Source of the DNA: Hirsutella rhossiliensis
Lineage: Eukaryota > Ascomycota > Sordariomycetes > Hypocreales > Ophiocordycipitaceae
Assembly: GCF_020360975.1 (NCBI RefSeq)
Contig: NW_025408670.1
Coordinates: forward strand, 3,906,001 to 3,970,000
DNA: 64,000 bases
Direction of reading: 5' to 3'
Numbering within the stretch: the stretch's first letter is position 1; every line of letters begins with the position of its first letter. A program made the position numbers and the translations under genes. Below, piece after piece: positions 26,181-38,016 of the stretch. Under the pieces are notes generated by a model, which was given only the letters and a program-made list of their open reading frames with translations, had not been told where the DNA came from and made no database searches.

Positions 26181-26889
26181 TATTATAGGACACCTTATAG
26201 TCGATAATCTAGGTACCTAGAACGATATCTACTTCCTCTAAGGAAGATACCCCTAACTCCCTAAGGCTCCCCGCGGAAGAAGGAACCTAAAAGCTACCGG
26301 GCAAACTCCGGGAAATTACCTAGAATTCCTAGAAACGATAACTAAGCGGATTATACGGATATTTTATAGAGATTTCCCCTAGGGATATATTGCACGGGGA
26401 ATATACTATAATTTCCTAAGTAATAATAAGTTCTTTAAGGACTATACCGATATTTCCCTAAGAAGTTACTACGAGAATATAGCAGGGAAATTATAGAGAA
26501 ATACCTATACTTACTTAGGGAAAATACTAGGAAATGCCGCTAAGATACTATACTACTATCGTACGATTATAAGGTTAAGATATTACTCGGTTAAGCCCTA
26601 AGTAAGGTCTTACGCTTACTATAGTATATATAGAGGATAGAGAACCTACTAGATTTTAGGCGGGTAGAGAAGAATATAGATAGTTATTACTACTCTTACT
26701 TTAACTTATAAGACTAGTAGCTAGTCTATATTTAACGCGCGTAATAACGTATAGTAGCTAGTCTATATAATACGTTTAAAACCTATATATAGTAGCTAGT
26801 CTATTTAATTACCTATTAAACCTATACCGGATCTAGGTAGACGGTAAGGTTAATATACTAACCCTATACTAAGGGACTAGTATATAATA
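26181..26889 (+). repeat. 5' LTR of Gypsy-A copy 1
   Basis: 709 bp, starting TATTATAGGACACC and ending ACTAGTATATAATA. It pairs with 35,282-35,990. Differences between the two LTRs are largely C/T and G/A transitions. Confidence 0.9.
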
Positions 26890-27259
26890 AATAGTAGTAA
26901 TTCTAATTCCCTTAAAAATCTATTCTCTTAAAGGTCTACCTTTAGTAGAACGGAAGATAAAAAATAATAAATAGAATAAGTTAACCTCGACCTATAAACC
27001 TTAATATCTTCTTAGGAAGAAAGCTCTTACTCGCGTACTAACGAATACCGGCTTCTTAATCTCTTTTTATAGAGGAAATACTTAGGGAACTCCGGATAGA
27101 GGTAGAACTTCGACGTATTAAAGCTTAAGTATTATAGAGCTTCTATTAGCGGTTAGAAAGATACTTATTTCTAGGATATTTCCCGTTAAGTGCCTACGGA
27201 AACGGAAGATAGCTAGATCGCCTACCTTAGCGGTAGGAACGACGCCCGGAGGAATTAAG

Positions 27260-28800
27260 AGTGGAACTTCTATAATACGACTTACTAGCCTACCTAGCCG
27301 ATCGTTAAAGCTTATAAGAACGAATTAATAACCTAGAATATATTTTAGCGACGAGGTAATATTAGCTATAAGTAACGGAGCCGCACGGAAATCGGCATAG
27401 TATAGCTTCCCCCGCCCCGCCTTAACTACCTCTATCGGAAGGATAAAGCCCTAGAAGTTCGCTAAGAAGTTCGCTAAACTACGATAAATAAAATAAGGAA
27501 GAACCTCTAAATAATACTACCCTTAGCGGCACGTTCGCGATAATAACCCCGGCAAACTAGCTAGTAAGTCTAATTACGGAGGAAGCTCTTACGAGACTAC
27601 TAGTAAAAGCTATAGTAAGAGAAACTAGAGATAATACTACCGTAAACCCTCCTCGAGCACCCCTAGTACGTATTAGACTAGAAGACGTAAGGAAGTTTAA
27701 CCCTACTAGCCCCTTTAATATAACGTTCGACGTCCTTAAAGAAACCGAGAAAACGATTATATATAAAAGCGTCGATCGATTTATCGATTCCTTAAAATAA
27801 GTAGCTATCCGCGGACCGGAATACGCTAACGAACTAGTAATACTAATCCCTAGCTTACTCCGCGAAACCGCTATTAAATAGTATTCTAGCGATCTTAGCG
27901 AATCCGACTAAGCTATACTTTATACCCCGGACTAAGGATATACCGCCTAGTATAATAAACTATAAAAATGCTTCGCTATCTAGCTAGAAGTAGCTTTAAG
28001 ATCGTTATAAATAGAACGATATATTACCTTAGATATTATAAACGGAGCCGACTTCCGTAGATAGATATTAAAGCTCCGCTAAAAAGCGAAAGTAGCACTA
28101 TACTTAGAAGAGCACCTTACTATACTAGTCTATTAACGACTAGACGTATTACTATAAGAATTATTCCGCCGACCTACCGGTCTAGAATTATTCGATACCT
28201 AGATTAACGACTACGAGTAACTTATCCTATAGTTAGAAACTAAGCTAACGGTCGGGTCGTAGGGGAAGATAAGTAACGTAGTAAAAGGACGCGTATAAGG
28301 CGGGTTACGCGAAACTAAGAATAAGACTATAGTAAACCCTACCCTATCTATAGCTAAACTAACCGGCTAGAAACCCTAGGAATAAGGATAATTCTAATAG
28401 AAAGGAAATACGATAACTATATCGGGATAGAATAATCTATGCTAGATAAACGGGGGCCTAGTACTAAACTAGTTAACTAGTCCCTAAACTAGACTACGGC
28501 CTTAGGATTCGAAACTAAAGGAGGGCTCTCGGGAAAACCTAATTATTATTAACCTCGCCCGTTAGCTTTAAGCGGCACTAACCGACGACTAAGGCGGGAT
28601 CTATCTTTCCTAGGAAATGTAATACTAGATCTTATTTACCTAGGATAAAGGGCTAGAAGATAGTAATACTACCGCCGACGTAGGAGAAGAAACTAAAGAA
28701 ATAGAAGACGAGATTCTATTCGTTCCCGATATAATAGAACTAGAACCTACGGGACCGAGCCGTTCGCCTAGAATACTAAGGAACTAGCTAACTATAAGAG
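27260..28800 (+). pseudogene. Gypsy-A copy 1 gag remnant
   Basis: A frame through about 27,700-28,400 reads as a Gag-like polypeptide (FDVLKETEKT..., RGPEYANELV..., then a basic region), interrupted only by TAG/TAA at places compatible with Gln/Trp. Gag would form the capsid of the retroelement particle. No intact zinc knuckle could be read, and the start codon cannot be fixed. Confidence 0.55.
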
Positions 28801-28879
28801 CGGCGCTATAAACCGAAATATTAGATCTATCGAGGCCGTCTTAGTTTACGTACGCTTAGATATCTATCTTTAGAACTAA

Positions 28880-31800
28880 AGGCCCGGACTAGCTATTAAA
28901 CGTATATATAGACTCTAGTATAGCCCGCTCTATAATTAAGGAAGACTAGCTTAACTACTTTAACGATATAACCCTTAACTAAACCTAGTAGGTCCTACTA
29001 TCTAGTATAGGGAAAAGCTAAACTAAGGGTTAGGCGACCTTAATAATAAATATCCTAGGGAAATAGGGAATAGGATTTAAGGTTAGATAATTTACTATCG
29101 GCGCCTAGGTAGTTTAGACCCTATCCGTAGGATTATTACTTAGATAAGATTTCTCGGTACTAAATAAAGTCGATATCCTAAATTCTAAGGGAATAATATC
29201 TATCGGCTTATACGGTAACTTAATAGTTATAGCTCGCTCGACCTAATAGGGCTACGCGATCTATCGTCGGGTTACGTGCTAAGCCGACGTCGACGTCCCT
29301 ATATATAGTATAGAACGCTTACTAGCGTAGATTAAGGACGTATTAAGGGATCGTAACCTAGTATTCTTTCTAAGAGACCTATCCTTAGCCTATAACCTAA
29401 TCCGAGGTATAACCCTAGTTATAGCGGTTAATACTACCGCTCGCCGCGTTAGATTTAAGAAAGGATAGTACTTAAGAATATTAATAGACCTTAGTAACGA
29501 AATATAGTTCTTATAGATCGACCTACCTAAGGAAACCCTAGCTAAGGTAACTCCGACTAAAGAGCCGGCCGTACGGAAAACCATAGAACGTAGCAACCTA
29601 TACTAGGTTACTAACCTATTAGTAGAAACCCTAGAGGAAGGGAGCCCTAAGTCCGCTAAAGGGGAACTCCCTTTATAGACGTATAGATAGACTCCGAACT
29701 ATAAGATTAGGATTTTACGAGACTATAGCCTCCCGGAAATAACTACTCTAGAGGACGTTAAAATCTATAATTAAGACCCCGCGTTTATAGAAAAGATCTA
29801 ATATACTATCGCTTCCTTCCCGACCTTATAAAAGGACTAGGGTACTATTAAGGTCTACCTAGACTACTATATACGCATTCTGCTAATAGAAAATTAGCAC
29901 CTACGTAAACTAGTATCTAGGGCTTACCCGCTTAGCTAGAAGGATAAGGCCTTAATTGACTAGACTTACGAGGACCTATACTAAAAGGGGCGCATAGAAT
30001 AGGCTATAGAGGCAACCCTATTCGCTTGCCCTATATTCGTGGTTTAGAGAACTATATACGGTAACGAAAAGGGCTAAATAGTAGTAGACCTACGCGCTCT
30101 TAATAGCGTAGCTATCCTAGACGCCTACCTAATACCGCTTTAAGGAGATATAATCTAGAAGCTATAGGGGAAACGCTTTATTTCCGCTATAGACGCTCGG
30201 TCTTTCTTTTATTAGTTCCTCGTCTATAAGGAGTATTAGGAAAGGTTTACGGTAATTAGCTATAGAGGCTTAGAATAACTAACGGTGGCCTTAATAGGAT
30301 ATAAGAACTTACCTATATACGTCTAAAGATTTATAGACTAAATCCTCTAAGAATATATAGAATATTCCTCTAGGTATATCGATAATATCGTAATATACTT
30401 AGATATAGAAGACGACTATATTCGTTACCTTTAGGCTATCTTTTAACTCTTCGTAGACTATAACCTAGCCCTAGCTAGATCGAAATTATTCCTAGGCTAC
30501 CTATCTATCGAATTATTAGGATTTCGAGTCGATAGCATTAGCTTAATAAATACTAAAGAATAAGTATAAGTATTACGGGACGTAGAGTTTCTAAATACCC
30601 TATAAGTACTAGAAAAATAGCTCGGCTTAGTTAACTAGCTACGGTACCTAGTAGCTTACTTCTCTTAGAGGGTAGAGGCGCTTTAGGTTTAGAAAACGGC
30701 GATGCTTAAGGAAGTATAGGATAGTTAAGCGCTGCTTAAAGGACCGGTAAGGAATAGATATACCTCTAAGACAACGTACTAACCCTCCTTAGTAGAGGAG
30801 TAGGCCTTCTAAGATATTATAAACGCTTTTACGGAACTAATATAGCTATACTATTTCGACCTACGACGGCTATTATTCCTATAAATCGACGCTAGCCGCG
30901 AGCTAGGCTTTACGGTAGTAGCCTTCTACCTTGTACCGGGGGTAGACTAGAACCTAGGAAGGACCCCGCCCTAGACGAGCATCTAGCTAATCCTTTACCT
31001 TAGTAAACGCCTAACCGGCGAAGAACCTAGATATTAGCCTATAAAACTTAAAGTTGCTTATCTTTCCTAAGCTTATTAGAAGCTCCGGTCGTATATTATC
31101 TCTACCTTACTACTAAAGGTCGTCGTACTAACTAACTATACCGCTATAAGCGTAATCCTAAAGTAAATATCGTTATTTACTATTAGTATAAAGACGAATA
31201 ATCGGCTCGTGCTCGCGTTATAGTACCTTAGCTAGTTTCCCTTAGAGGTCTACTATATTCCTAGAACCGTAAATATCCTTACCGATATACTATCTCGACT
31301 ACTATCTATAATACCTAGGAAATATAAACCTAGGGAATTAGACCGCGTCTAGGAAGATAAAGCGCTAGTTAAATATATATACGCGGTTATAGAATCCTTT
31401 ATTTAACCTAACCTACGCTAGAAGATCTAAGAAGTATACGCGGAAGAACCTAGGTAGGCCGGTATACTAAAGTAGCTTAGAAGTAATAAGTCCTAGGTCG
31501 GTCTCCTATTCGTTAAGCGGAATAGGTTACTTTACCTAGTTAAGTCCGAAGGTCGTTACTAGCTCTATATCCCTACTACCTACGCCGAGGAAATTATCGC
31601 CGACGACTATATATATAAATTCTACCCTAGATAGCGAAGGATATAGAAGGAATTATCCTCTACGTTCGCTATTACTAGCCTTAAGAAACTTATCGACGGC
31701 TTTATCGATAAGTATAACGCCTATTATAGGAACTAAACCGACTAGTTAAAGGCCCCCGGCGAGTTAGTTCCGATTATATCCCCGGCCTTACCTTTCTATA

Positions 31801-32860
31801 TAATTACTATAGATTTCGTTATAGGACTCCTAGACGTCCCTATAGACCGAACTCTATAGATACTACCTATCGGGGTCTACTATAATATACTACTAATTGT
31901 AACTAATAAGTTCTCGAAAATAAGGCTCCTTATCTTAGGCTATGACTAGTTTACTATAGAAGACTAAGCTAAGGCACTATTTACTAAGTTAATACGCTAT
32001 AACTAAGGGATTCCTACTTAGATTATCTCCGACCGGGACCCTAAGTTCCTTTTAGCGTTCTAGAAAGGACTATAGATAGCGTATAGATCTAAGTTACTAG
32101 TATCTATAGCTTAGTATCCCTAGACTAACGGCTTATTAGAACGACGTAACTAGGTAGTTAAAACCGCGCTCTAATTCTTTACGACCGACTTCCTATCCCG
32201 TCGATAGGTCGATATATTACTACTACTTTAATTTACCCTTAATAACTCTTACTCCTTAGTAATCGGTACCTCTCCGAGCGAGCTACTAACTAGGATATAG
32301 ATAGACGATAGTAGGCGATACCTTAGAGAAGGCCCCCTACGGATAGATAGGGAGATACTCTAGGACTAGGCTAGGATCTCGATCGCTCTAGCCTAGGTAA
32401 GAATAAAAAAGTAATATAACGCGAAGTACTAAGCACTAGAGTTTAAGCCTAGAGACTAGGTATAGCTCTAGCTAGGGAAAGGATATAGCGTAGCCGATAA
32501 ACGGGTAGCAAAGTTAAAGGAACGCTATATAGGACTATTTAAAGTCCTCGAGCGGATCGGCTATTTAGCCTACCGCCTCGACCTAGCCGGATCCCTAAAT
32601 ATCTACGACGTCGTTTCTATCGCGTAGCTATAGCCGGCCGAACGACTAGATGCCCGACCTAGCCCGGAACCTAATACTAACTACTAGGAAGTCGAAAGAA
32701 TCCTTAACGCTAGAACTTATAGATATAGCCGAGGGACCGCTCGCATAGAATACCTCGTTAGCTAGAAAGGCTAGCTAAGCAGCTATAATTCCTAGGTAGC
32801 CGCTAAGGATATTATCGCCGAAGACCTTATCGAAGAATTTACCGCGTAGTAAGGAGCATT
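28880..32860 (+). pseudogene. Gypsy-A copy 1 pol remnant with chromodomain
   Basis: Domains in order: an aspartic protease block around 28,890 (YIDSS where IDSGA is usual); RT at about 30,000-30,560 with RYIDNIVIY; and RNase H at about 30,870-31,250 (FIDASRELG; LTNYTA). The integrase core follows at about 31,790-32,160 with ITIDF, IISDRDPKF and NGLLERRN, giving the D, D and E of the DDE triad. A C-terminal chromodomain lies at about 32,684-32,830 (EVERIL...EYLVS.KG). Chromodomain integrases of this family direct insertion to methylated-histone chromatin. Nearly all stops are TAG/TAA replacing Gln/Trp, and the second Asp of the RT YIDD box is Asn, both RIP effects. Confidence 0.88.
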
Positions 32861-33060
32861 ATAAGGTCGTATTACCTATACCTAGAAGCTCCGCGCGCGC
32901 GCCGTATAATAGTACGAGCCGCCGTAGCTAAGGGAGAAATAACGGTGCGTAGTACGCGCTATTACTATTCGTTCGCCTAGAAGTCTAGGGACGGGTTAAC
33001 TAGCTAATAAGTATTAATAGGCCGCCCGCGGTAAACGGTAACCTAATTTTATATTTTAGC

Positions 33061-34950
33061 ACCTATATTTATTTTTATTTTAGAAACCCGATTTCCTTAT
33101 CCTTTTATGCTCCCTTTTCTATACTAAATAGCTCCCCTCTTATACCTACCTTTAAGGTTCCCGCTATCTAAGGCTATAAGTATTATAGTAAGGACCTAGT
33201 ATTTCGCTAATATTTCTCTAACTAAATCTACCGCTAACCGCCGCGCCTAAGCCTTAAGGGATTCCGCTAAGTAGTCTAATTATATAGGAACGAGGTAGAG
33301 CTCCTCCGTAACCTTAAGTCTAATACGGCCGCCTTTACCGAGTAGAAACGGGATAATTATAGTATATATACTAACTACCGCGACCTCCTTACTAAAGAAG
33401 GGTACGATCTTAACGTAGGCTTAGTAGAAAACGGTATATACTACGCCCCTCTATCTCTTCCCCTAGCTAAAGCCCGTAATCTACGTAAACGTAACTAGCT
33501 ATACTTCTCTACGCCTCGTAGCACCGCCGCCTATTATATTATTACTACGACTCCTATAACTACCTAAACTAGTAGAAACGCAACGTTAACTATCCGACTA
33601 TAGTAGGTCGGCGCTTCCTATCGCCTTATTCTTAGTACTCCGTTACGCGTTTGCTTCGATAACTATACCCTATCGCTATTAAGCTTTAGTAATTTATCTA
33701 GCGACTCGCTGCCCTTAGTTTTAAGTATTATAGGGAAAACCCTTAGTACCCCCCGAAACGCCCGCGGGTAGTTTGCCCCGTTATCTAATAAGGACGAGCT
33801 TCTTCCCCTATCGCTACGCGACCTAGATAGAGCTATCTTCCCCGATAAAACTAAGAGGATAACTAGCGCCCTCGGAACCGCGTAGATCGCTACTATCTTA
33901 GCCGACGTCGTTAATAAGCTCCTATTTAAATAGGTAGCCTCTACGGACGCCGAGATACTTAAGATCGTTGCTACTATTACTAGTACGAAGTACCTCCCCG
34001 CCTATTTAAAGATATTTAAGACCGCCGCCGTAGAGGAGCGCGAGGCCTCCGGTATACTAGGAACTTATAAGTTTAGAGAGACCCTTAAGCGTACCCCGGC
34101 TAGGACCGGAGGATCTAGTATAGTAGACCTTATATTCGACGAGCTATTAAGGAACCCGTTCGCTAAACGCCTATTCGCTGCCGCCGCGGCCCCGCCTTCT
34201 ACTCCCTTTAAGCGGGCTAACTTATTCGCCGAGGACTAGGCCCTAATACCGGTCCGATAGAAGCTTAACCCCTTCTAGGTTCTAAGCCGCGGAAAGCCTA
34301 GACTATTCCCTATCGTACTTTTCGTAGTATACTACGATAACCCGGGCGATATAGACGGCTATATAGGTATCGTTTACTCTAGGTCGGAAGCGCTAGTCTA
34401 CGGAGCCCTAGATACGGCCGTAATCTAGGTAAATCTATTCGCCGCTATCTATAAGGAGGCCGACGCCGACCTCTCGCTCGGCTAGTATGCTGCCCTTGCT
34501 AGAGTGCCCGCCGGCTTTATCTATCGGGTCGCTTTCGCCGCCTACCTCCTAGATAACTCGCCCGAGCTTGCTATAGTATACTAAAGAGCCGCCCGCGTCG
34601 GCCCCCTATATACGCTAGCCGCGGCCCGCCCCTATACGGCTAACGTAATAGCCTATTTTAACTCGTTAGACTAGAAGTTTACTAACGCGTACTTAGGCGG
34701 ATTCTAGAACCTAGGCCTAACTATATAAGTACTAGTAGTAGCAATCTATAACTAAATTCTAGCCTCTCGCGACGGACTAGCTATAATACTCCTAGTAGAA
34801 CCGGCCCTAAATAACGCTTATAGCGTGCCTATTTATAGAGCCTCCGATATATAGGATGCCCTAGCTAACGTGCCGGTAGGCCCTAAGGAACTAACGGAGG
34901 AGGAAGCTAAGGAGGAGATCCCTTACCCTACCCCTACCCCTACGGCGTAA
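33061..34950 (+). pseudogene. Extra ORF (ORF3) of Gypsy-A copy 1, unknown function
   Basis: One frame (codons in register with 33,655) can be followed for about 630 codons between the chromodomain and the 3' LTR. It is broken only by TAG/TAA codons at positions compatible with Gln/Trp. The readable text is protein-like, for example NYRDLLTKEGYDLNVG, SDKSLPL-type Ser/Leu-rich runs, FDELLRNPFAKRLFA and FVVYYDNPGDIDGYIG. It ends in a Glu-rich then Pro/Thr-rich segment at about 34,890-34,950, and the frame may continue weakly to about 35,200. I recognise no domain. The position is that of an env or accessory ORF. The same segment is present in copy 2. It could be a structural protein or a captured host gene. 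Confidence 0.6.
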
Positions 34951-35281
34951 GATAGTCGGTTACTAGGTTAGCCTCGTAGTATCCCCGGCACTATTCGTTT
35001 TATTACCGGCTTAGCTATAGAGCGCCCCTAGTTATAATTAGTTTTCCCTAGTTTAGCTACCTAGCGCCCCCGGTCCTAGTAGTATTTTGCTCCTAGCTTA
35101 GCCGCCTCGCGCCCCTAGTATTAGTCGTACTAGGTTACGTTCTAGATAAGAGACGAGTTACTCCTTATACTAACCTTAGAAATCTATATAACTTTACTAC
35201 GATCCCCTATTAGCGCGACTCCCGCCTAAATACCGCGGGAAACTAATAGGGACGTCGGTTAATTTTTTCGCCCTAGGTATT

Positions 35282-35990
35282 TATTATAGGATACCTTATA
35301 GTCGATAATCTAGGTACCTAGAACGATATCTACTTCCCTTAAGGAAGACACCCCTAACTCCTTAAGGCTCCCCGCGGAAGAAGGAACCTAGAAGCTACCG
35401 GGCAAACTCTAGGAAATTACTTAGAATTCCAGGAAACGATAACTAAGCGGATTATATAGATATTTTACGGAGATTTCCCCTAGGGATATATTATATAGGG
35501 AATATACTATAATTTCCCGAGTAATAATAAGTTCCTTAGGGACTATACCGATATTTCCCTAAGAAGTTACTATAAGAATATAGCGGGGAAATTATAGAGA
35601 AATACCTATGCCTACTTAGGGAAAATACCGGGAAATGCCGCTAAGATACTATACTACTATCGTATAATTATAAGGTTAAGATATTACTTAGTTAAGCCCC
35701 GAGTAAGGTCTTACGCTCGCTATAGTATATATAGAGGATAGAGAACCCGCTAGATTTTAGGCGGGCAGAGAAGAATATAGATAGTTATTACTACTCTTAC
35801 TTTAACTCGTAAGACCGGTAGCTAGTCCGTATTTAACGCGCGTAATAACGTACGGTAGCTAGTCCGTATAATACGTTTAAAACCTACGTATAGTAGCTAG
35901 TCCGTTTAATTACCCGTTAGACCCGCACCGGATCTAGGCAAACGGCAAGGTTAACGTACCAGCCCCGTACTAAGGGACTAGTATATAATA
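35282..35990 (+). repeat. 3' LTR of Gypsy-A copy 1
   Basis: 709 bp, the same length as the 5' LTR. It keeps slightly more C/G (for example GGCAAACGGCAAGG) than its partner, so the two LTRs were mutated to different degrees. Confidence 0.9.
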
Positions 35991-36245
35991 CGAGGGTTCC
36001 GTCCCCTTAGGTATAATATTAAGTATTATTTAAAGGCGCGCCTCTTTAAAAGCTAGGTAGGGGTATAATATAAGGGCTTTTGCCTTATATAGGCCTAGAC
36101 TAGGGTCTAGGCTAAGTCTATATATAAGCGGCCTCCGCGTATATATAAGCTAGGCCTATACTTCTCTTCTTTTTCCCCTTTATAGATTATTAACCTTCTT
36201 TTAATAGACCGTACTTAAGCTTATATATCTACTTACTCTAAAATA

Positions 36246-36420
36246 CTTATAAGTATTAAATAGAGGAGAGAAAGATAATTAAGGTAATATAATAATTACT
36301 CTCTTACTATAACTACCGCCCTTATAAGAATTAAATAACTTTACCTTACTTATTTAACCCTTTACTTTTAATTTTACTATTATAAAAATTTTTATATACT
36401 TTTTATCTCTCTTTATAAGA
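36246..36420. repeat. Repeat C, right part of split copy
   Basis: It resumes the sequence interrupted at 15,847. The block AATTAAGGTAATATAATAATTACT and the following CGCCCTTATAAGAATTAAATA correspond to 40,790-40,955 and 42,715-42,870. The palindrome and its nested elements therefore sit inside one repeat C copy. Confidence 0.65.
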
Positions 36421-36890
36421 AATAGACCCTTTAATAATATACTTTTAAGAGTAAACTTAGTACTCTTATATTAAGCTAGGATAAAAAGCTATAGATAGGT
36501 ATAAAAGGTATAAATACTTTAAAGTATTACTTATAGAAATATTAAATAGTTATTTATTTTAAGTAAATCTCTTAAAATTATATAAATACTTTAAATATCT
36601 TATAATATTTATATATATAATAAGAAGTTTATTTATATTTTTTATACCTTAACTAGCTAAATATATATTCTTTATAGGTTTAACTTTATTTTACTTAAAT
36701 AATATATAAGATTATTATAGAAAGCTAGTTTATTAACTAAGGAAAAAAGACTATAAAATACTTACTTTAATACTATTATACTATAAAATTAAAATATATA
36801 TATATTTCTTTTAACTATATTATACCTCTTAGTATAAAGCTATTCCTAATAAAAGTCCTTAATTTTAGTATTCTTAGTAATAGGTAACCT
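36421..36890. other. AT-rich RIP-type DNA, nothing recognised
   Basis: Very AT-rich with almost no CA/TG. No open frame or repeat partner was noticed in the window. It ends sharply at about 36,890, where normal composition returns. Confidence 0.55.
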
Positions 36891-36935
36891 ACGGAATTAC
36901 TAGCGTGCGCGATTATCTATACCTTTTATATCTAT

Positions 36936-37112
36936 CCACGACCTTTCGGCCCAACTTAGTACTCTCGCACTATCAAGTTGGCCCGCAGAGGCGTCCCATC
37001 GAAGGGCCAGCCAACGGGTACACCTTCTGCGCTTGTCCACGGCATTTTCGGCACGGCTTAGAGCTCTCGCACTACGTTGGCCCCACAAGGGCGTAGCCCA
37101 GCGGGTGGACCT
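36936..37112. repeat. Two imperfect tandem units of about 80 bp
   Basis: Units at 36,936-37,024 and 37,037-37,112 share CCACG.C.TTTCGGC, CTTAG...CTCTCGCACTA, GTTGGCCC and CGGGT..ACCT in the same order. Neither is RIP-mutated. Small frames across them are not considered genes. Confidence 0.6.
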
Positions 37113-37153
37113 ACGATGCGTAAGGACTTATAATTGCTAGCTACATTTAGCAT

Positions 37154-37656
37154 CGCCTGTGTTAACCGGCACACAGGTTGGCTAACCGGCACACAAAAGG
37201 GTAATGTGGCTAGTGAAGGCGCAGCGCCGATACCGCACAATTAAGTGCGCATGATATTCCCCGCGCCTACATAACAGACTGCTCTTTACGCACACATACC
37301 GGTATCATCAGTTAATAACTTCGTTAGAAGTGAAGCTATTCCAACCACGATTTTTCCCCTAGCTGCCGGGGGACAAGGTGGAAGCGGCCGTCTAGGACGA
37401 AGGAGACGCCTAGCAGAATTCACATATAAAGGCCTCTTCTCAAGACAGACGTATATAACGCCGCTTGGGCGCCGCCAGGGCTCCTAATACACTTTTCGCG
37501 ATAACCTCACTTTTTTCGTAGTATTATAACTGCATACGGCAGGCGCAGGGAATATGCGCACCTAATTGTGCGGTATCGGCGCTGCGCCTTGACCAGCCAC
37601 TGCCCTATTTTTTTTATGTGCCGGTTAGCCAAACCTGTGTGCCGGTTAACACGGCC
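37154..37656. mobile_element. MULE-type MITE with 9-bp target duplication
   Basis: A 503-bp element with terminal inverted repeats of roughly 100 bp. The left end (37,154-37,250) and the complement of the right end (about 37,549-37,656) share GTGTTAACCGGCACACAGG, TGGCTAACCGGCACA and a long AAGGCGCAGCGCCGATACCG block. It is flanked by a perfect 9-bp duplication ATTTAGCAT (37,145-37,153 and 37,657-37,665). Long TIRs with 9-bp duplications are typical of Mutator-like elements. It encodes nothing and would depend on a MULE transposase elsewhere. It lies about 360 bp upstream of the tyrosinase start and is not RIP-degraded. Confidence 0.85.
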
Positions 37657-37790
37657 ATTTAGCATGCATTCCAGGAGCATTTGCTACAGTGAGTAACTCA
37701 AGATATCTTCTAGTGCTTACCCTGACTGGCAAAGGAGGCTGGAGAAGAGCCTGCATGCCAAAAGACTCCGCTTTATACCCGCCAGGTTCG

Positions 37791-37850
37791 CTATAAAACC
37801 AGGCTCACCACTATAAAACAAGGCTCACTACTGGCTCGCCAATATAAAAA
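37791..37850 (+). promoter_or_regulatory. Putative tyrosinase core promoter with duplicated TATA motif
   Basis: A 20-bp unit (CTATAAAAC.AGGCTCAC.A) is tandemly duplicated at 37,791-37,810 and 37,811-37,830. A further AATATAAAAAGG follows at 37,841-37,852. Three TATAAAA-like boxes thus lie 165-225 bp before the ATG at 38,017, a plausible distance for a fungal TATA promoter. This is inference from sequence and position only. Confidence 0.45.
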
Positions 37851-38016
37851 GGTCTTAGATGAAACTCGTGACATCACTTAAAGTAGATAATATAATTCTA
37901 TATTTTTCAATATCGACGACTGCCGTATAGGCATAGACGTTATGACCGGTATGGTTAGCCTTGAAGTAGCTATAGTATATATTTGACCGCTTTAACCCGC
38001 TCCCCAGAATCTGATA

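Larger units (their letters stand above)
26181..35990 (+). mobile_element. Gypsy-A chromovirus copy 1, RIP-inactivated
   Basis: A 9.8-kb LTR retrotransposon with 709-bp LTRs (26,181-26,889 and 35,282-35,990) and a perfect 5-bp target duplication CGAGG (26,176-26,180 and 35,991-35,995). It inserted into the right palindrome arm; the left arm carries the same sequence without the element. Order along the plus strand: gag region, protease, reverse transcriptase, RNase H, integrase, chromodomain, then an extra long reading frame before the 3' LTR. All frames carry many TAG/TAA codons. A second copy lies in opposite orientation at 47,452-61,595. Confidence 0.92.
17648..36245 (-). repeat. Right arm (R) of the palindrome, interrupted by two retrotransposons
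   Basis: Inverted copy of the left arm in three pieces: 17,648-18,923, 25,843-26,180 and 35,996-36,245. Removing the two inserted LTR elements gives about 1.85 kb, matching the left arm. The two arms abut at about 17,647 with essentially no spacer. The internal repeats of both arms correspond in mirror order. Differences between arms are mainly of the C/T or G/A type, as expected from independent RIP. Confidence 0.7.
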
